A DNA stretch of 49,223 nucleotides from Gammaproteobacteria bacterium (lineage in GTDB: Bacteria > Pseudomonadota > Gammaproteobacteria > Pseudomonadales > Azotimanducaceae). The notes under the pieces are model-generated. The model was not told where the DNA came from. It saw nothing but the letters and a program-made list of their open reading frames with translations, and did not search any database. Of the stretch, positions 1 through 9,156 are shown piece after piece. The stretch is taken from positions 1 through 49,223 of the forward strand of contig VXSY01000077.1 of assembly GCA_009837725.1 (NCBI GenBank). Reading direction: 5' to 3'. The translations under genes and the position numbers were made by a program. How positions within the stretch are numbered: position 1 is the stretch's first letter; each line of letters starts with the position of its first letter.

Positions 1-68
1 CCGCAATCGCCGATGCGTCATAAAACCTGTTCTATTGGAGACAGTACACTAGGTTCGACACCGCTTTT

Positions 69-96
69 TTGGGGGAGTTGTAACGCTGACTATAAT
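69..96 (+). promoter_or_regulatory. possible sigma-70 promoter
   Basis: A perfect TATAAT lies at 91-96, with a weak TTGGGG at 69-74 sixteen bases upstream. The stretch is much more AT-rich than the rest of the window. No rightward gene starts soon after it, since the next gene on this strand begins at 652. It may serve a small RNA, or its reverse complement may serve a leftward gene beyond the window edge. Direction and activity are inference. Confidence 0.3.
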
Positions 97-121
97 ACGC
101 GGTTCTTTTGGTCTGATGTGG

Positions 122-138
122 TGCACTGACTTGGTGCA
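122..138. promoter_or_regulatory. NtrC (GlnG) enhancer-like site
   Basis: TGCACTGACTTGGTGCA has the spacing and half-sites of the classic glnA NtrC site (TGCACT-N3-TTGGTGCA). An extra TGGTGCA half-site overlaps it at 119-125. NtrC binds such dyads upstream of sigma-54 promoters under nitrogen limitation. No sigma-54 -24/-12 element (GG-N10-GC) is visible within 120 bases, so the promoter it would serve may lie beyond the left edge. The match is seen directly; the function is inferred. Confidence 0.5.
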
Positions 139-147
139 TTTTTGAAA

Positions 148-549
148 CTAGGGCTTTAGCGCGCCGGCACGGACTCTCTCGCTAGAACGAGATTGAGCAT
201 CGACACGCAACCCCGCCCCCTCGTGATACAAGGCCCGGACGAGGTCGTCAAGCACTGAATGGAGATCGTTCGACTCTGCGCCCCATTCCCAATCCAGCTT
301 GAGCCCGTTTCCGTCCTCAAGCTGCTTGAGGCCCACCTGCATGGTGATCGTAAGCTTGCCTCCCTTCCCGATCATGGCGTTCGCAATCTCTTGGTGGAAG
401 TCAGGGTACGCGAAGGCATCCAGCGTTCTCTTGAAAGCTGAAAGCGATTCGTGGAATTCGATGAATGCACTTTCCTGCGTCTTGGCAGGGCTGTCGGTCC
501 GTTCCTTGAGCCATCGCCCAAAGCGCTCGTCGCGGGTTGTGTTGGTCAT
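148..549 (-). CDS. hypothetical protein, about 133 aa
   Basis: No family is recognised. The start is set at the ATG at 549, where AGGA stands about eight bases upstream; a longer frame to 600 has no ribosome site. The product is soluble, acidic in its first half, and has no signal peptide, membrane segment or cysteine motif. Its middle (roughly residues 60-100) looks like an alternating beta region ending in a tryptophan-rich patch (DWEWG). It is divergent from the zinc-ribbon gene at 652, and the two start codons share a 100-base spacer that must hold both promoters. Function is unknown; coding status rests on the ribosome site and the open frame. Confidence 0.55.
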   Translation of the reverse strand: MTNTTRDERFGRWLKERTDSPAKTQESAFIEFHESLSAFKRTLDAFAYPDFHQEIANAMIGKGGKLTITMQVGLKQLEDGNGLKLDWEWGAESNDLHSVLDDLVRALYHEGAGLRVDAQSRSSERVRAGALKP

Positions 550-651
550 GTGTGGTATCCTGTTTGAAACGGTGGTCACTTGCGCACCGGGCCGCGCCAC
601 CTGAAATCGTACCAGAAAACGGCGCTAGATCCTGCGGATAGGAGAAGCAAA

Positions 652-954
652 ATGCCGTCACGCCACATAGGAAAGATCGGAGATTCGCTATTTTGCAGCG
701 TTTGCGATGGCCCTGCTCATGTTTCCCCATCGGATGATGATGTCCGCTGTGATGCGTGCGGGATCGCCCAAGGGGGTATCAAGGAAGTCCTCCAAGCGGC
801 TACCGACCACGTCAACAGCCGTAATGCCTACAATGCAAAGCGCCGGTTCGGCAAAACCACCCCACAACTCCAGAGCCGCCTCACCCGGAACGGGGAAGTT
901 CCTGACAAGCCGCCGTTTGTCCTTCACATTGAGCCTGTTACATTCCATCGCTGA
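652..954 (+). CDS. small zinc-ribbon-like hypothetical protein, 100 aa
   Basis: The ATG at 652 is preceded by GGAGAAG six bases upstream, a strong ribosome site that decides the start over the in-frame ATG at 580. Residues about 14-38 hold two knuckles, CSVC and CDAC, about 17 residues apart, which would bind one zinc ion like a ribbon. The rest is basic (KRRFGK) with a hydrophobic tail. No catalytic motif is seen. Such small ribbon proteins are common in phages and plasmids and often bind nucleic acid, but no specific role can be assigned. It is divergent from the gene at 148-549. Confidence 0.6.
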   Translation: MPSRHIGKIGDSLFCSVCDGPAHVSPSDDDVRCDACGIAQGGIKEVLQAATDHVNSRNAYNAKRRFGKTTPQLQSRLTRNGEVPDKPPFVLHIEPVTFHR

Positions 955-1109
955 TCCATCCTCCATCGGATCAATTCACTATCGTTTTTTCATGTACCAT
1001 GCCATGCATGGTTTTGGGCTGCCTGCCGAGAGTTCCGCAGCCCCTAGCTTGACTTCCCTTTCCTGTCCACCTAGTTTCTGCCCCCCGCAGACATTCCAGA
1101 AGGGAAAAA

Positions 1110-1680
1110 ATGGCGGAACCGGACACTGGGTTTTCTGCATACGTTTGGTTTTGGTTTCGCCTCATTTTGGTCTCGGTGGTGGGCCGCTGGCTTTACTTCG
1201 AGTACATTGACGACATTGTCAGCCAGCCCTTGCCCTTGTCGGTGCCGATGGGCTGATCGACAACGCAGAGGAGATTGCCTTTGGCGTAACGCTCCCCATG
1301 GCCTTGAAGGTCATTGTTGGTGTCCTGTTCTGGTGGAGGGCCGTCAAGGCGTTGAGCCTGCTTGACTGGCCGTTCATGTTCGGCATGCACATGGGAATGG
1401 GGCAGCAGACTGCGGGCGACTGGCAACCATGGCGCACATCGGCGATCCCGGCGGCATGATCACCACGAACACATGGAAGTACGAAAATTTCCATATGAAG
1501 GCAAGTCCTGGTTGGGCGTGATAGCCCGCGCCCATCCATCCAGCGACGAGATTGTCCGTTCCCGGATCGAGTTCCTAAGCCTCGCTTTCTTTGGCTGGAC
1601 GTTCTTGGTCAACGAAGGAAGGATGTCGTTCTATCGCCAAACACACAAAAAAAGGGCAATCAGGTACCGTCGCGCCCGAC
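1110..1680 (+). pseudogene. broken small membrane-protein gene(s)
   Basis: A well-spaced ribosome site (AGAAGGG) precedes the ATG at 1110, which opens a 48-codon frame with a hydrophobic segment (WFWFRLILVSVVG) and a stop at 1254-1256. A second hydrophobic frame is open from 1211 to 1459 (LPMALKVIVGVLFWW) but lacks a good start. A third, ATG 1456, overlaps its stop by ATGA and ends after 21 codons. A fourth frame, open across 1473-1680, carries another hydrophobic stretch (FLSLAFFGWTFLV). The pieces run end to end in changing frames, which suggests either one decayed membrane protein of about 190 residues or several tiny phage-type genes. No homolog is recognised. Confidence 0.35.
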
Positions 1681-1780
1681 ACCAATCGATCGCTGGCATG
1701 AGGGAGTCTCAGGTCAGGTCGAGAGAAGATCCAGCTGGGTGGAGAGACGAAACTAGCCTCCCTCGACCGTATGGGAGTGG

Positions 1781-4700
1781 TCAAGCGGCGACCCAACCAG
1801 CCGAGAGGATCTCCGCTTGCTCAATGACGGTACTCGTGGCGCTCTCCTGCTTGTCGGGCGGGTAGCCATACTTTCGAAGAATGCGTCGAACCAGACGTCG
1901 TAAGTTGGCGCGGACGTTTTCGCGCAACGTCCAGTCGATGGTGACGTTGGCGCGCACGGTCGCCACAAGCTCGCGGGCGATCATGCATAACGTCTCGTCG
2001 CCGAGCACTTCGACGGCGCTGTCGTTGGTTTCAAGGGCGTCGTAGAAGGCGAGTTCGTCGTCGCTGAGCCCAAGTTGCTCGCCGCGCTCGCCGGCTTCGC
2101 GAATCTCGCGGGCCAGTTTAACCAGCTCCTCAATAACCTGAGCGGCCGCAACTGACCGGTTCTGGTAGCGGCGGATGGCGACGTCGAGCATCTCGGCGAA
2201 GGAACGGGCCTGCACCACGTTTCGGCGACGTCGCGCGGCGACCTCGCCCTTGAGCAGCTTCTGCAGCAGTTCCACGGCCAAGTTGCGGTGCTCCATGCCC
2301 TGCACCTCGGCGAGAAACTCGTCGGAGAGGATGGAGATGTCGGGCTTCTTGAGTCCGGCGGCGGCGAAGATGTCGATCACGCCTTCCGGCGCGACCGCCC
2401 GGGAGATGATCTGGCGCACCGCGTTATCGAGTTCTTCCTGCGGCCTAGTATCGACGGTATCGCGTTTCGCAACGACTGACTGGACGGCCTGACAGAACCC
2501 GACATCGTCCCGGATACGCGTCGCCTCGTCGCTCGGCACGGCAAGAGCGAATGCACGTGACAGGTCGCGTACGGCGGCGACGAAACGGTCCTTGCCGTCC
2601 TCCTGGGCCAATATGTGCTCCTGCGCGGCCGGCAGCAGCGCCAGGCGTGCTGCAGCGCTGCCGCGTGCCCATGCTGCGAAATCGAAGCCGTGCAACAGGC
2701 CAAGGCACACCTCGTGCTTCTCGAGCATGAGCGCGATCGCCTGCGCCTTGTCCACGGCCGTCTGGCCGGTGCCGCCACTCTCGGTGTAGGTGGCGAGCGC
2801 CTGCTTGAGTTCCTCGGAGAGCCCCAGATAGTCGACAACAAGCCCACCGGGTTTGTCGAGGAACACGCGGTTGACTCTGGCGATCGCCTGCATCAGCCCG
2901 TGCCCGCGCATCGGCTTGTCCAGGTACATGGTGTGGAGGCTTGGCGCGTCGAAGCCGGTGAGCCACATGTCCCGCACCAGGACGACGTGAAACGGATCGG
3001 CAGAGTCGCGGAAGCGCTTCGCCAAGGCTTCGCGGCGCGGCTTGTTGCGGATGTGGGGCTGCCACGCGACCGGGTCCGACGCCGAACCTGTCATCACCAC
3101 CTTAACGCGTCCACCTGCATCGTCGTCGTCATGCCAGTCAGGTCGCAGGCGGATGAGCTCGTCGTAGAGATCGACGCAGATGCGGCGGCTCATGCAAACG
3201 ATCATGGCTTTGCCGTCCATTGCCTCGGTACGCGCGCCGAAGTGAGCGACGATGTCAACTGCAACGACGCGCAGCCGTTCCTCGGTACCCACGATGGCTT
3301 CGAGCTGTGCCCACCGGCTCTTGAGGCCTTCCTTGCGTTCGACCTCCTCACCCTCGGTGGCTTCCTCGAAGTCCGGGTCGATGCTCGGACGCGCCGCCTC
3401 GTCCAGAGCGAGCTTCGCGAGACGGCTCTCGTAGTAGATGGGCACCGTGGCGCCGTCTTGGACGGCGCGCTGGATGTCGTAGACGCTGATGTAGTCGCCG
3501 AACACGGCGCGCGTGTTGGCGTCTTGCAGTTCGATGGGCGTGCCCGTGAAGCCGATGAACGATGCGTTGGGCAGAGCGTCGCGCATGTGCCGGGCGTAGC
3601 CGTCGATGAAGTCGTACTGGCTGCGGTGCGCCTCGTCGGCAATTACCACGATGTTGCGTCGATCGGAGAGCAAGGGATGCCGGTCGCCTTTTTCCCTCAT
3701 TCGAGGGGTGGGCACGTCGCGCTCCCCGGCTGAGGGCTCCTCGGGGAAGAACTTCTGGATTGTGGTAAACACCACCCCGCCGGAGGCGACGGAGAGCTTG
3801 GTCCGTAGGTCCGCACGCGAAGCGGCCTGTGCCGGCGGCTGGCGCAGGAGGTCGCTGCAACGGGCGAAGGTGCCGAAGAGCTGGTCGTCGAGGTCGTTGC
3901 GGTCGGTGATGACCACGACGGTGGGGTTGCCCATCGCGTGCTCGCGGACGATGCGGCCGGCGTAGAACGCCATGGTCAGGCTCTTGCCAGAGCCCTGGGT
4001 GTGCCAGACGACGCCAATACGGCGGTCACCGGCCTCGCCGCCCCATGGTCGCCCGGAGTCGTAGCGTCCTTGCGCATCTCGAACCTCGCGCTGAAGTTCG
4101 GCGGCGCGCAGCGTCTCGCCGACGGCGGCTTCCACGGCGTGAAACTGATGGTAGCCGGCGATCTTCTTGGCCACCGTGCCGCCATCATCCTCGAAGACGA
4201 CGAAGTCGCGCAGGAGTGCAAGGAACCGACCTCGATCGCAGACGCCCGCGAGCAACACGTCGAGCTGAAGCGCCGAGGGATCGGCCAGCGTCTCACCAGA
4301 AATCGTCCGCCACGGCTTGAACCACTCGCGGCCTGCCGTGAGCGTGCCGATGCGGGCATCGACACCGTCGGACACGACAAGCAAGGCGTTCATGGCGAAC
4401 AGCGTCGGGAGTTCCGACTTGTAGGTCTGCAACTGCTGCCACGCCGCCCAGATCGTGGCGTTCTCGTCGGCGGGGTTCTTGAGTTCGACCAACGCGAGGG
4501 GAAGGCCGTTGACGAACAGTACGACATCGGGTCGGCGCGTGTGGTTGTTCTCGACGACCGTGAACTGGTTGACGGCGAGCCAGTCGTTCTTGGCGGGCCG
4601 CTCGAAGTCGATCACCCGTGCTTGGGCGCCGCGGATGGCGTCGCCGTCGCGGTACTCGACTGTAACGCCGTCAATGAGCATGCGATGGAAGTCCCGGTTG

Positions 4701-4960
4701 CGGGCTTCGAGCGTTGCGCCCCCTGGCCGCGTCAGCTTGCGGAACGCATCATCGAGCCCCGACGATGGCAGTTCGGGGTTGAGATCGGCCAGCGCGTTTC
4801 GGAGCCGGGCGGCGAGTACGACTTCGGTATAGTCCCTTCGTTCGGCCGTCGGCCCGTCGTGCGCGATGTCTGGGCCGTGGGCGACGTTCCAGTCAAGACC
4901 GTCGAGCCAATCGAGGGCGGCGTCCTCGACGACCGACTCGGCAAAGCGTCCCCCACTCAC
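1781..4960 (-). CDS. hsdR: type I restriction enzyme, R subunit (HsdR)
   Basis: This is the DNA translocase and nuclease subunit of a type I RM complex, 1059 residues, a normal length. The N-terminal PD-(D/E)xK nuclease shows VELKN near residue 155. Helicase motifs follow: Walker A TQGSGKS near 320, DEAH near 443, FTGTP near 475, then the second RecA domain with TGFDAP and a QAIARVNR arginine-finger motif, and a helical C-terminus that docks to M/S. The start is the GTG at 4960, which overlaps the stop of the upstream decayed XRE/ImmA frame as GTGA. It is the last gene of the operon hsdM-HEPN-MNT/hsdS-hsdR. All catalytic motifs are intact, so the subunit is probably active. Confidence 0.96.
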   Translation of the reverse strand: MSGGRFAESVVEDAALDWLDGLDWNVAHGPDIAHDGPTAERRDYTEVVLAARLRNALADLNPELPSSGLDDAFRKLTRPGGATLEARNRDFHRMLIDGVTVEYRDGDAIRGAQARVIDFERPAKNDWLAVNQFTVVENNHTRRPDVVLFVNGLPLALVELKNPADENATIWAAWQQLQTYKSELPTLFAMNALLVVSDGVDARIGTLTAGREWFKPWRTISGETLADPSALQLDVLLAGVCDRGRFLALLRDFVVFEDDGGTVAKKIAGYHQFHAVEAAVGETLRAAELQREVRDAQGRYDSGRPWGGEAGDRRIGVVWHTQGSGKSLTMAFYAGRIVREHAMGNPTVVVITDRNDLDDQLFGTFARCSDLLRQPPAQAASRADLRTKLSVASGGVVFTTIQKFFPEEPSAGERDVPTPRMREKGDRHPLLSDRRNIVVIADEAHRSQYDFIDGYARHMRDALPNASFIGFTGTPIELQDANTRAVFGDYISVYDIQRAVQDGATVPIYYESRLAKLALDEAARPSIDPDFEEATEGEEVERKEGLKSRWAQLEAIVGTEERLRVVAVDIVAHFGARTEAMDGKAMIVCMSRRICVDLYDELIRLRPDWHDDDDAGGRVKVVMTGSASDPVAWQPHIRNKPRREALAKRFRDSADPFHVVLVRDMWLTGFDAPSLHTMYLDKPMRGHGLMQAIARVNRVFLDKPGGLVVDYLGLSEELKQALATYTESGGTGQTAVDKAQAIALMLEKHEVCLGLLHGFDFAAWARGSAAARLALLPAAQEHILAQEDGKDRFVAAVRDLSRAFALAVPSDEATRIRDDVGFCQAVQSVVAKRDTVDTRPQEELDNAVRQIISRAVAPEGVIDIFAAAGLKKPDISILSDEFLAEVQGMEHRNLAVELLQKLLKGEVAARRRRNVVQARSFAEMLDVAIRRYQNRSVAAAQVIEELVKLAREIREAGERGEQLGLSDDELAFYDALETNDSAVEVLGDETLCMIARELVATVRANVTIDWTLRENVRANLRRLVRRILRKYGYPPDKQESATSTVIEQAEILSAGWVAA

Positions 4961-5259
4961 GGCTGTGCTGCAGCTCTTCCAAGCACGAGTCTGGCGCGTT
5001 TCCGTCGCAGCATTGCGTATGGCGTCAGCCTAGTGTAGATGGTCCGGAAGTCCGGGATCGCCGGGGTACTCGACTGGGGCTCCGAGAGGAAAAAATGGCC
5101 GACCGGCACGTTAACGGCGGACGCGAAAGCACTGGCCTGCCTGAGCGTCGGCTGTCCGGTTCCGGCCTCCCGCTCGGCGAGCTTCGGGAGTCTCGTCGCA
5201 GGTCGGCTGGCGCACGCCCCGCCCTGTCCCGTGCCCAGCGAAAGATGAGCCGGGTTGAC
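4957..5259 (-). pseudogene. remnant of XRE-family / ImmA-IrrE regulator gene
   Basis: Read with two compensating shifts, this interval encodes the signature N-terminus of the XRE-ImmA family: VNPAHLRWARDRAG, then a PTLRQ...VPVGHFF...IPDFRTI block. The expected initiation codon has become GTC (5259). One extra T follows the sixth codon, and one G is missing after codons for PADL, which restores the frame. After PDFRTI the family would continue for some 250 residues with a helix and an HExxH metallopeptidase. Here only about 30 codons remain, including YAMLRRK, before the stop that overlaps hsdR. In intact form such genes encode HTH-protease regulators or antitoxins. It lies between hsdS and hsdR, and only the frame downstream of the second shift stays open into hsdR. 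Confidence 0.8.
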
Positions 5260-5269
5260 CTGGCACCGA

Positions 5270-6916
5270 TCACGTCGCGGCCTCGACGATCTTCTCCGCG
5301 TCGGAGACGCGGAGTTCGCCGGAGATGAGTTTGGGCAACAGAACATCGCGGATCTGGGCCAACGTCCGACCCTGAAGAGCGTTCTTGACGGACTGATCCA
5401 GTATTGGTTCCGCTATGTCGGCAAATGCTCTGAGCAACGGGCTGCCAGGATGGAGGATCTCTATGGTGTCGATATCCGACTTCCCAAGGTGGATGACGGT
5501 CGTGCCAACCTTACCCCGCTCGAAAAACTCCAAGGGTGTCCGAAGGGCTTCTGCAATAAAGGCTCTTGGCACGCCATGGTTCGGCTCGAAGTGGCAGACC
5601 CTCTGGTTTAGCCAGGCCTTTGGCCCTTTCCAGATATGAAGCCGAAACTCGCCGTCCATTCCAACAACGATGTCGCCTGGCCTTATGAGGTGTCCCTTCT
5701 GGTGCACCTGCTCTGTGGTGAGTCCGGGTTCGTGTGTCGCAAGGTCTCGAATCCTGATCAACGGAACGCCGATGTTGTCGGTGGTGAATTGGTCGGAAGC
5801 GAACGGCGCACCGTAGACAACCCGGGTGAACTCGGAAATGGACTTTAGCTTCCAACCCGTTGGATTACGCTCGTTGTCAAAGGAGCTTGGGAACACCCCT
5901 GCAAGATGGCGCGGCAATCCCGTATCCCGCGCCTCCATCTTCGCCCGAACTGGGTCGAAGTCCACGAACCACGACTTGAACAGCGCCCGCGCCATCTCCT
6001 CCAGCGTCTCGTTCATGCGCCGGTTCAGCTCGATCTTGTCGTCGAGCGTTCCGAGGATGTGGGCGATGGCGGTTTGATCAGGAAGTGACGGCAGAGGGAC
6101 TTCCACAAGGCCGATGTCCGCTTTCCGCAAGCCGAACCGAGTAATGCCGTTGGCATAGTGGTGGAACTGGTGCTGGGAGTCCCGCGCACTTAACGCGTAA
6201 GACAGGTAGCGACCATTAAGTCGTGAGACGTCGGGCCGAAGGATCGCCAAATGGTACCCGCATACGAGGCGAGGCACTCGATCTGCAACGAAGGCTGGTA
6301 CTCCAATGTCATCCCACTGCTCGGAATCCTTGGTGATCACGACATCACCGGGTAGGAGTGTGCATTTGGCGATCTCGCGGTCGGACGCTGTGGCCTCCAT
6401 GAAGGTCATGTCCTGGCGGATAACCGAGTTGTAGTAGACATCAGTGTAGTTGCAGAGTTTGACGGGAGTTTCGGCAGGCTTCGACTTCTTGTCCACGCCG
6501 CTTAGTCGGAGGTCAATGAGTCGATCTAAAGGAACGCGGGGCCAAGTGTGATACGCCCTGTGGAAACGAGTGGATGGCCCTAGGCCGCTTCCAATGTCCA
6601 CGTCGGGTTGCACCTCAACACCATCACGCCGGATTGCGTTCCGCAAACGATCATTTGCATCGGCCCACTCGACCACATCCACCTTGAAGGGCAGATCTGA
6701 CTCGCGGAAGCCCTCTACCAGCCCCGTCATTACGTCGAGCGGCAAGGGCTTATCTCCGAGAACCGCCAGATCAAGGTCCGAGTACTCCTTGCCCGTCCAT
6801 GTTGCCCGCGACCCGAAGGCGACCACCCGCCTTGTCGGCGAATAGCGTCGAAGCACATCGCGGACAATCTCCAAGTGGTCGGGGCGCAAGTCGACCCTGG
6901 GGGCGTCACCGCTCAC
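5270..6916 (-). CDS. hsdS: MNT nucleotidyltransferase fused to HsdS specificity subunit
   Basis: A single open frame of 548 residues joins two proteins. Residues 1-110 are a minimal nucleotidyltransferase (MNT): G35-S36, D47 and D49 form GSx10DxD, and D80 in FKVDVVEW is the third metal ligand. From about 115 it is a type I specificity subunit: a first target-recognition domain, a central conserved helix (LPDQTAIAHILGTLDDKIELN), a second recognition domain starting near GWKLKSISEF, and the closing helix LLPKLISGEL. HsdS alone is usually 400-450 residues, so the extra mass is the MNT. The start is GTG 6916, overlapping the HEPN stop by GTGA. In MNT-HEPN pairs the MNT neutralises the HEPN RNase by adding AMP to its tyrosine. 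Tethering to HsdS would place this antitoxin in the RM complex; that last step is inference. Confidence 0.93.
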   Translation of the reverse strand: MSGDAPRVDLRPDHLEIVRDVLRRYSPTRRVVAFGSRATWTGKEYSDLDLAVLGDKPLPLDVMTGLVEGFRESDLPFKVDVVEWADANDRLRNAIRRDGVEVQPDVDIGSGLGPSTRFHRAYHTWPRVPLDRLIDLRLSGVDKKSKPAETPVKLCNYTDVYYNSVIRQDMTFMEATASDREIAKCTLLPGDVVITKDSEQWDDIGVPAFVADRVPRLVCGYHLAILRPDVSRLNGRYLSYALSARDSQHQFHHYANGITRFGLRKADIGLVEVPLPSLPDQTAIAHILGTLDDKIELNRRMNETLEEMARALFKSWFVDFDPVRAKMEARDTGLPRHLAGVFPSSFDNERNPTGWKLKSISEFTRVVYGAPFASDQFTTDNIGVPLIRIRDLATHEPGLTTEQVHQKGHLIRPGDIVVGMDGEFRLHIWKGPKAWLNQRVCHFEPNHGVPRAFIAEALRTPLEFFERGKVGTTVIHLGKSDIDTIEILHPGSPLLRAFADIAEPILDQSVKNALQGRTLAQIRDVLLPKLISGELRVSDAEKIVEAAT

Positions 6917-7344
6917 GCCAGCCTCTCGCGCAACCGGTCGTGCAAGTGGGCAGCCTCCTCTAGGAAGCGGGGAATGCGCTGCACCACCCTGAGCGCGACT
7001 TCCTCGTCGTAGGCATGACTCGTCGCGCCCCGCATCTCGCGGAAACCTCGCCAGTCCGACCAGTCGCCAAGCAGCAGTCCCTGCTCGTTGGCGGTGCGAA
7101 TCATGTCCTGGAACGTCATCTCGTCGATCTGACCGGGGTTCGGCGAGGCGTATTCAAGGTAGCGTTTCAGCATCTTGTGGGACTGCTCGTAGGTGAACTC
7201 GAAACGTTGCACCAAACCATCTCTGATCTGCGTATCGAACGTGTCACCACGGTACCTTGCCAAGCCCTCTTCGAGTCGCTGAACCGCTCGGCGTAGCGGC
7301 TCGATGCTTGGCGCATCGTCTCGTGGAGGTCCAGACGACGTCAT
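6913..7344 (-). CDS. HEPN protein (HI0074-type nucleotidyltransferase partner), putative RNase toxin
   Basis: This 143-residue all-helical protein matches the HI0074 / nucleotidyltransferase-substrate-binding family. The HEPN signature RX4HXY is complete: R105, H110, Y112 in RGATSHAY. The typical helix RDGLVQRFEFTYEQSHKMLKRYLE is at 41-64. In the paired systems HI0073/HI0074 and HepT/MntA, HEPN is an RNase toxin and the MNT partner silences it by AMPylating the tyrosine. Here the partner is not a separate gene but the N-terminal domain of the next product, HsdS, whose GTG start overlaps this stop. The start is ATG 7344, 84 bases after the hsdM stop. Active-site conservation suggests a working toxin. 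Alternatively it is only a structural partner of the MNT domain. Confidence 0.88.
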   Translation of the reverse strand: MTSSGPPRDDAPSIEPLRRAVQRLEEGLARYRGDTFDTQIRDGLVQRFEFTYEQSHKMLKRYLEYASPNPGQIDEMTFQDMIRTANEQGLLLGDWSDWRGFREMRGATSHAYDEEVALRVVQRIPRFLEEAAHLHDRLRERLA

Positions 7345-7428
7345 GCGTCAGGGGCAGCCGGCCGAGAACTCCTCGGCGTCTGTTCGACTACGGTAGCATG
7401 GTCCATTGCGGGTCCGACCTCCCTCTCC

Positions 7429-9018
7429 TCAGCCCGCGTCCTTGTCCGACACCGGGAAGCCTAGCGACTCCAAATTGCCGGCTATGGCGGCGTCCAGCCG
7501 CGCGCCCTCGGCCCGTTGCTCACGAAGCCGGGCGACGAGGCGTTGCATCTTGTCGGCGAACGGCTCGCCGTCGTCTTCGGCGGGCGGTGCGCCAACGTAG
7601 CGGCCCGGCGTCAGTATGTGGTCATGGCGTCGGACCTCCTCCAGAGGGGCGCGGCGGCAGAAACCTAGCTGGTCTTGGTAGCCATCTGTGCCCGCCCGCC
7701 AGCGGTGATAGGTGTCGGCGATCCGGGCAATGTCCTCGGCGGTCAGCTCCCGGTGTGTTCGGTCCGCCATGCTGCCAAGTTGGCGGGCATCGATGAACAG
7801 CACCTCGCTGCGCCTGTCCCGCAGCTTGCCTCGGGAACGGTCCCGCGAGAGGAACCAGAGGCAGGCCGGAATCTGCGTCGAGTAGAAGAGCTGGCCGGGC
7901 AGCGCGACCATGCAGTCTACGAGATCCGCCTCGATCAGATTCCTGCGAATGTCACCTTCGCCGGATTGGTTGGACGACATTGAACCGTTGGCGAGCACGA
8001 AGCCCGCGCTCCCCGTCGGCGCCAGATGATGGACGATATGCTGCACCCAGGCGAAGTTGGCGTTGCCCTTCGGCGGGGCGCCATACTGCCAACGCGGATC
8101 CTCGGTCAGGCGGTCGCCCCCCCAGTCCTTCACATTGAAAGGCGGGTTGGCGAGGATGAAGTCGGCCTTTAGGTCCGGATGGCGATCGTTGTGGAAGCTG
8201 TCGCCATGGGCGATCTGGCCCTCGATGCCGCGGATCGCGAGGTTCATCCGGGCGAGTCGCCAGGTCGTGTAGTTCGACTCCTGGCCGTAGATGGAGATGC
8301 CTCCCCGCGCTTGCCCGCCGTTCCCGTTGCCCGTGGCGTGTGCGTCGATGAACTCAACCGACTGCACGAACATCCCGGACGAGCCGCAGCAGGGGTCGTA
8401 GACGCGGCCGGAGTACGGCTCTAGCATCTCGACGAGTAGCCGGACGACGCAGCGTGGCGTGTAGAACTCACCGCCTTTCTTGCCTTCGGCGCCGGCGAAC
8501 TGGCCGAGGAAGTACTCGTACACGCGGCCCAGGACGTCGTTGGCACGCGCTGCTTCGTCACCTAGCGCGATGTTGCCCACCATGTCGATGAGCTGACCCA
8601 GGCGTTGCTTGTCGAGCGCGGGGCGGCCGTAGTCCTTCGGCAGGACATCTTTCAGGGCGGGGTTGTCCCGCTCCACGCCTGCCATGGCGTCGTCGACGAG
8701 CTGGCCGACGGTGGGTTGTCGCGCCTGCGCCTTGAGGCGGGCCCAGCGCGCTTCCGGAGGTACCCAGAAGATGCTCTCGGCGGTGTACTCGTCGGGGTCT
8801 TCGGCAGCTTCCGCACCCCACTCGGCGAGAACAGCCGCGTGGCGCTCCTCGAAAGCGTCGGAAATGTACTTCAGGAAGATAAGGCCCAACACGACGTGCT
8901 TGTACTCGGCGGCGTCCATGGAGCCGCGCAACGCGTTGGCAGTTGCCCAAAGCTCGGACTCGTCGATGCCGATGGGCGAACGGGACGGGACGGCGTGCGA
9001 CGGTTTTCTGGTGGACAT
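7429..9018 (-). CDS. hsdM: type I DNA adenine methyltransferase (HsdM)
   Basis: This is the modification subunit, 529 residues, which methylates adenine in the sequence read by HsdS. The N-terminal HsdM helical domain ([25 protein letters not shown]) is followed by motif [11 protein letters not shown] near 210 and the catalytic NPPF near 297. The start is ATG 9018, and the frame begins with a serine-rich leader usual for the family. It is the first gene of the RM operon. The 138-base gap to the upstream AlbA_2 gene could hold the operon promoter, but no clear -10/-35 is visible. The subunit appears intact, so the host genome should carry its methylation. Confidence 0.96.
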   Translation of the reverse strand: MSTRKPSHAVPSRSPIGIDESELWATANALRGSMDAAEYKHVVLGLIFLKYISDAFEERHAAVLAEWGAEAAEDPDEYTAESIFWVPPEARWARLKAQARQPTVGQLVDDAMAGVERDNPALKDVLPKDYGRPALDKQRLGQLIDMVGNIALGDEAARANDVLGRVYEYFLGQFAGAEGKKGGEFYTPRCVVRLLVEMLEPYSGRVYDPCCGSSGMFVQSVEFIDAHATGNGNGGQARGGISIYGQESNYTTWRLARMNLAIRGIEGQIAHGDSFHNDRHPDLKADFILANPPFNVKDWGGDRLTEDPRWQYGAPPKGNANFAWVQHIVHHLAPTGSAGFVLANGSMSSNQSGEGDIRRNLIEADLVDCMVALPGQLFYSTQIPACLWFLSRDRSRGKLRDRRSEVLFIDARQLGSMADRTHRELTAEDIARIADTYHRWRAGTDGYQDQLGFCRRAPLEEVRRHDHILTPGRYVGAPPAEDDGEPFADKMQRLVARLREQRAEGARLDAAIAGNLESLGFPVSDKDAG

Positions 9019-9156
9019 ACGGCTATGGGTCTGTGGCCTTCGATTGGGATTCTACCCAACGCTACCGACCGCGGGGAGTCGCCGGGGTGATGACGAGCGG
9101 GGTACGGCGGCTGCAAGGTCCAAGTCAGCAGGCTGTCGATCGGCAAAATGCGCGAA

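Noticed and set aside
52-62. A tRNA T-loop-like word (GTTCGACAC)
   Set aside because: Matches the GTTCRANNC pattern, but the flanking five bases do not pair into a T-stem and no acceptor or anticodon arm can be built.
2615-3733. Long plus-strand open frame antisense to hsdR
   Set aside because: A shadow of the hsdR frame in GC-rich DNA. The minus strand has all helicase motifs, and the plus translation has no recognised fold.
5270-6916. The idea that the MNT-HsdS fusion is a frame artefact
   Set aside because: The frame is continuous through the junction with no stop or homopolymer run, and both halves keep their motifs. Only external data could still overturn this.
1781-9018. Possibility that the locus is BREX or DISARM and not type I RM
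   Set aside because: HsdM, HsdS and HsdR are all present with their standard motifs. There is no pglZ, brxC or drm gene.
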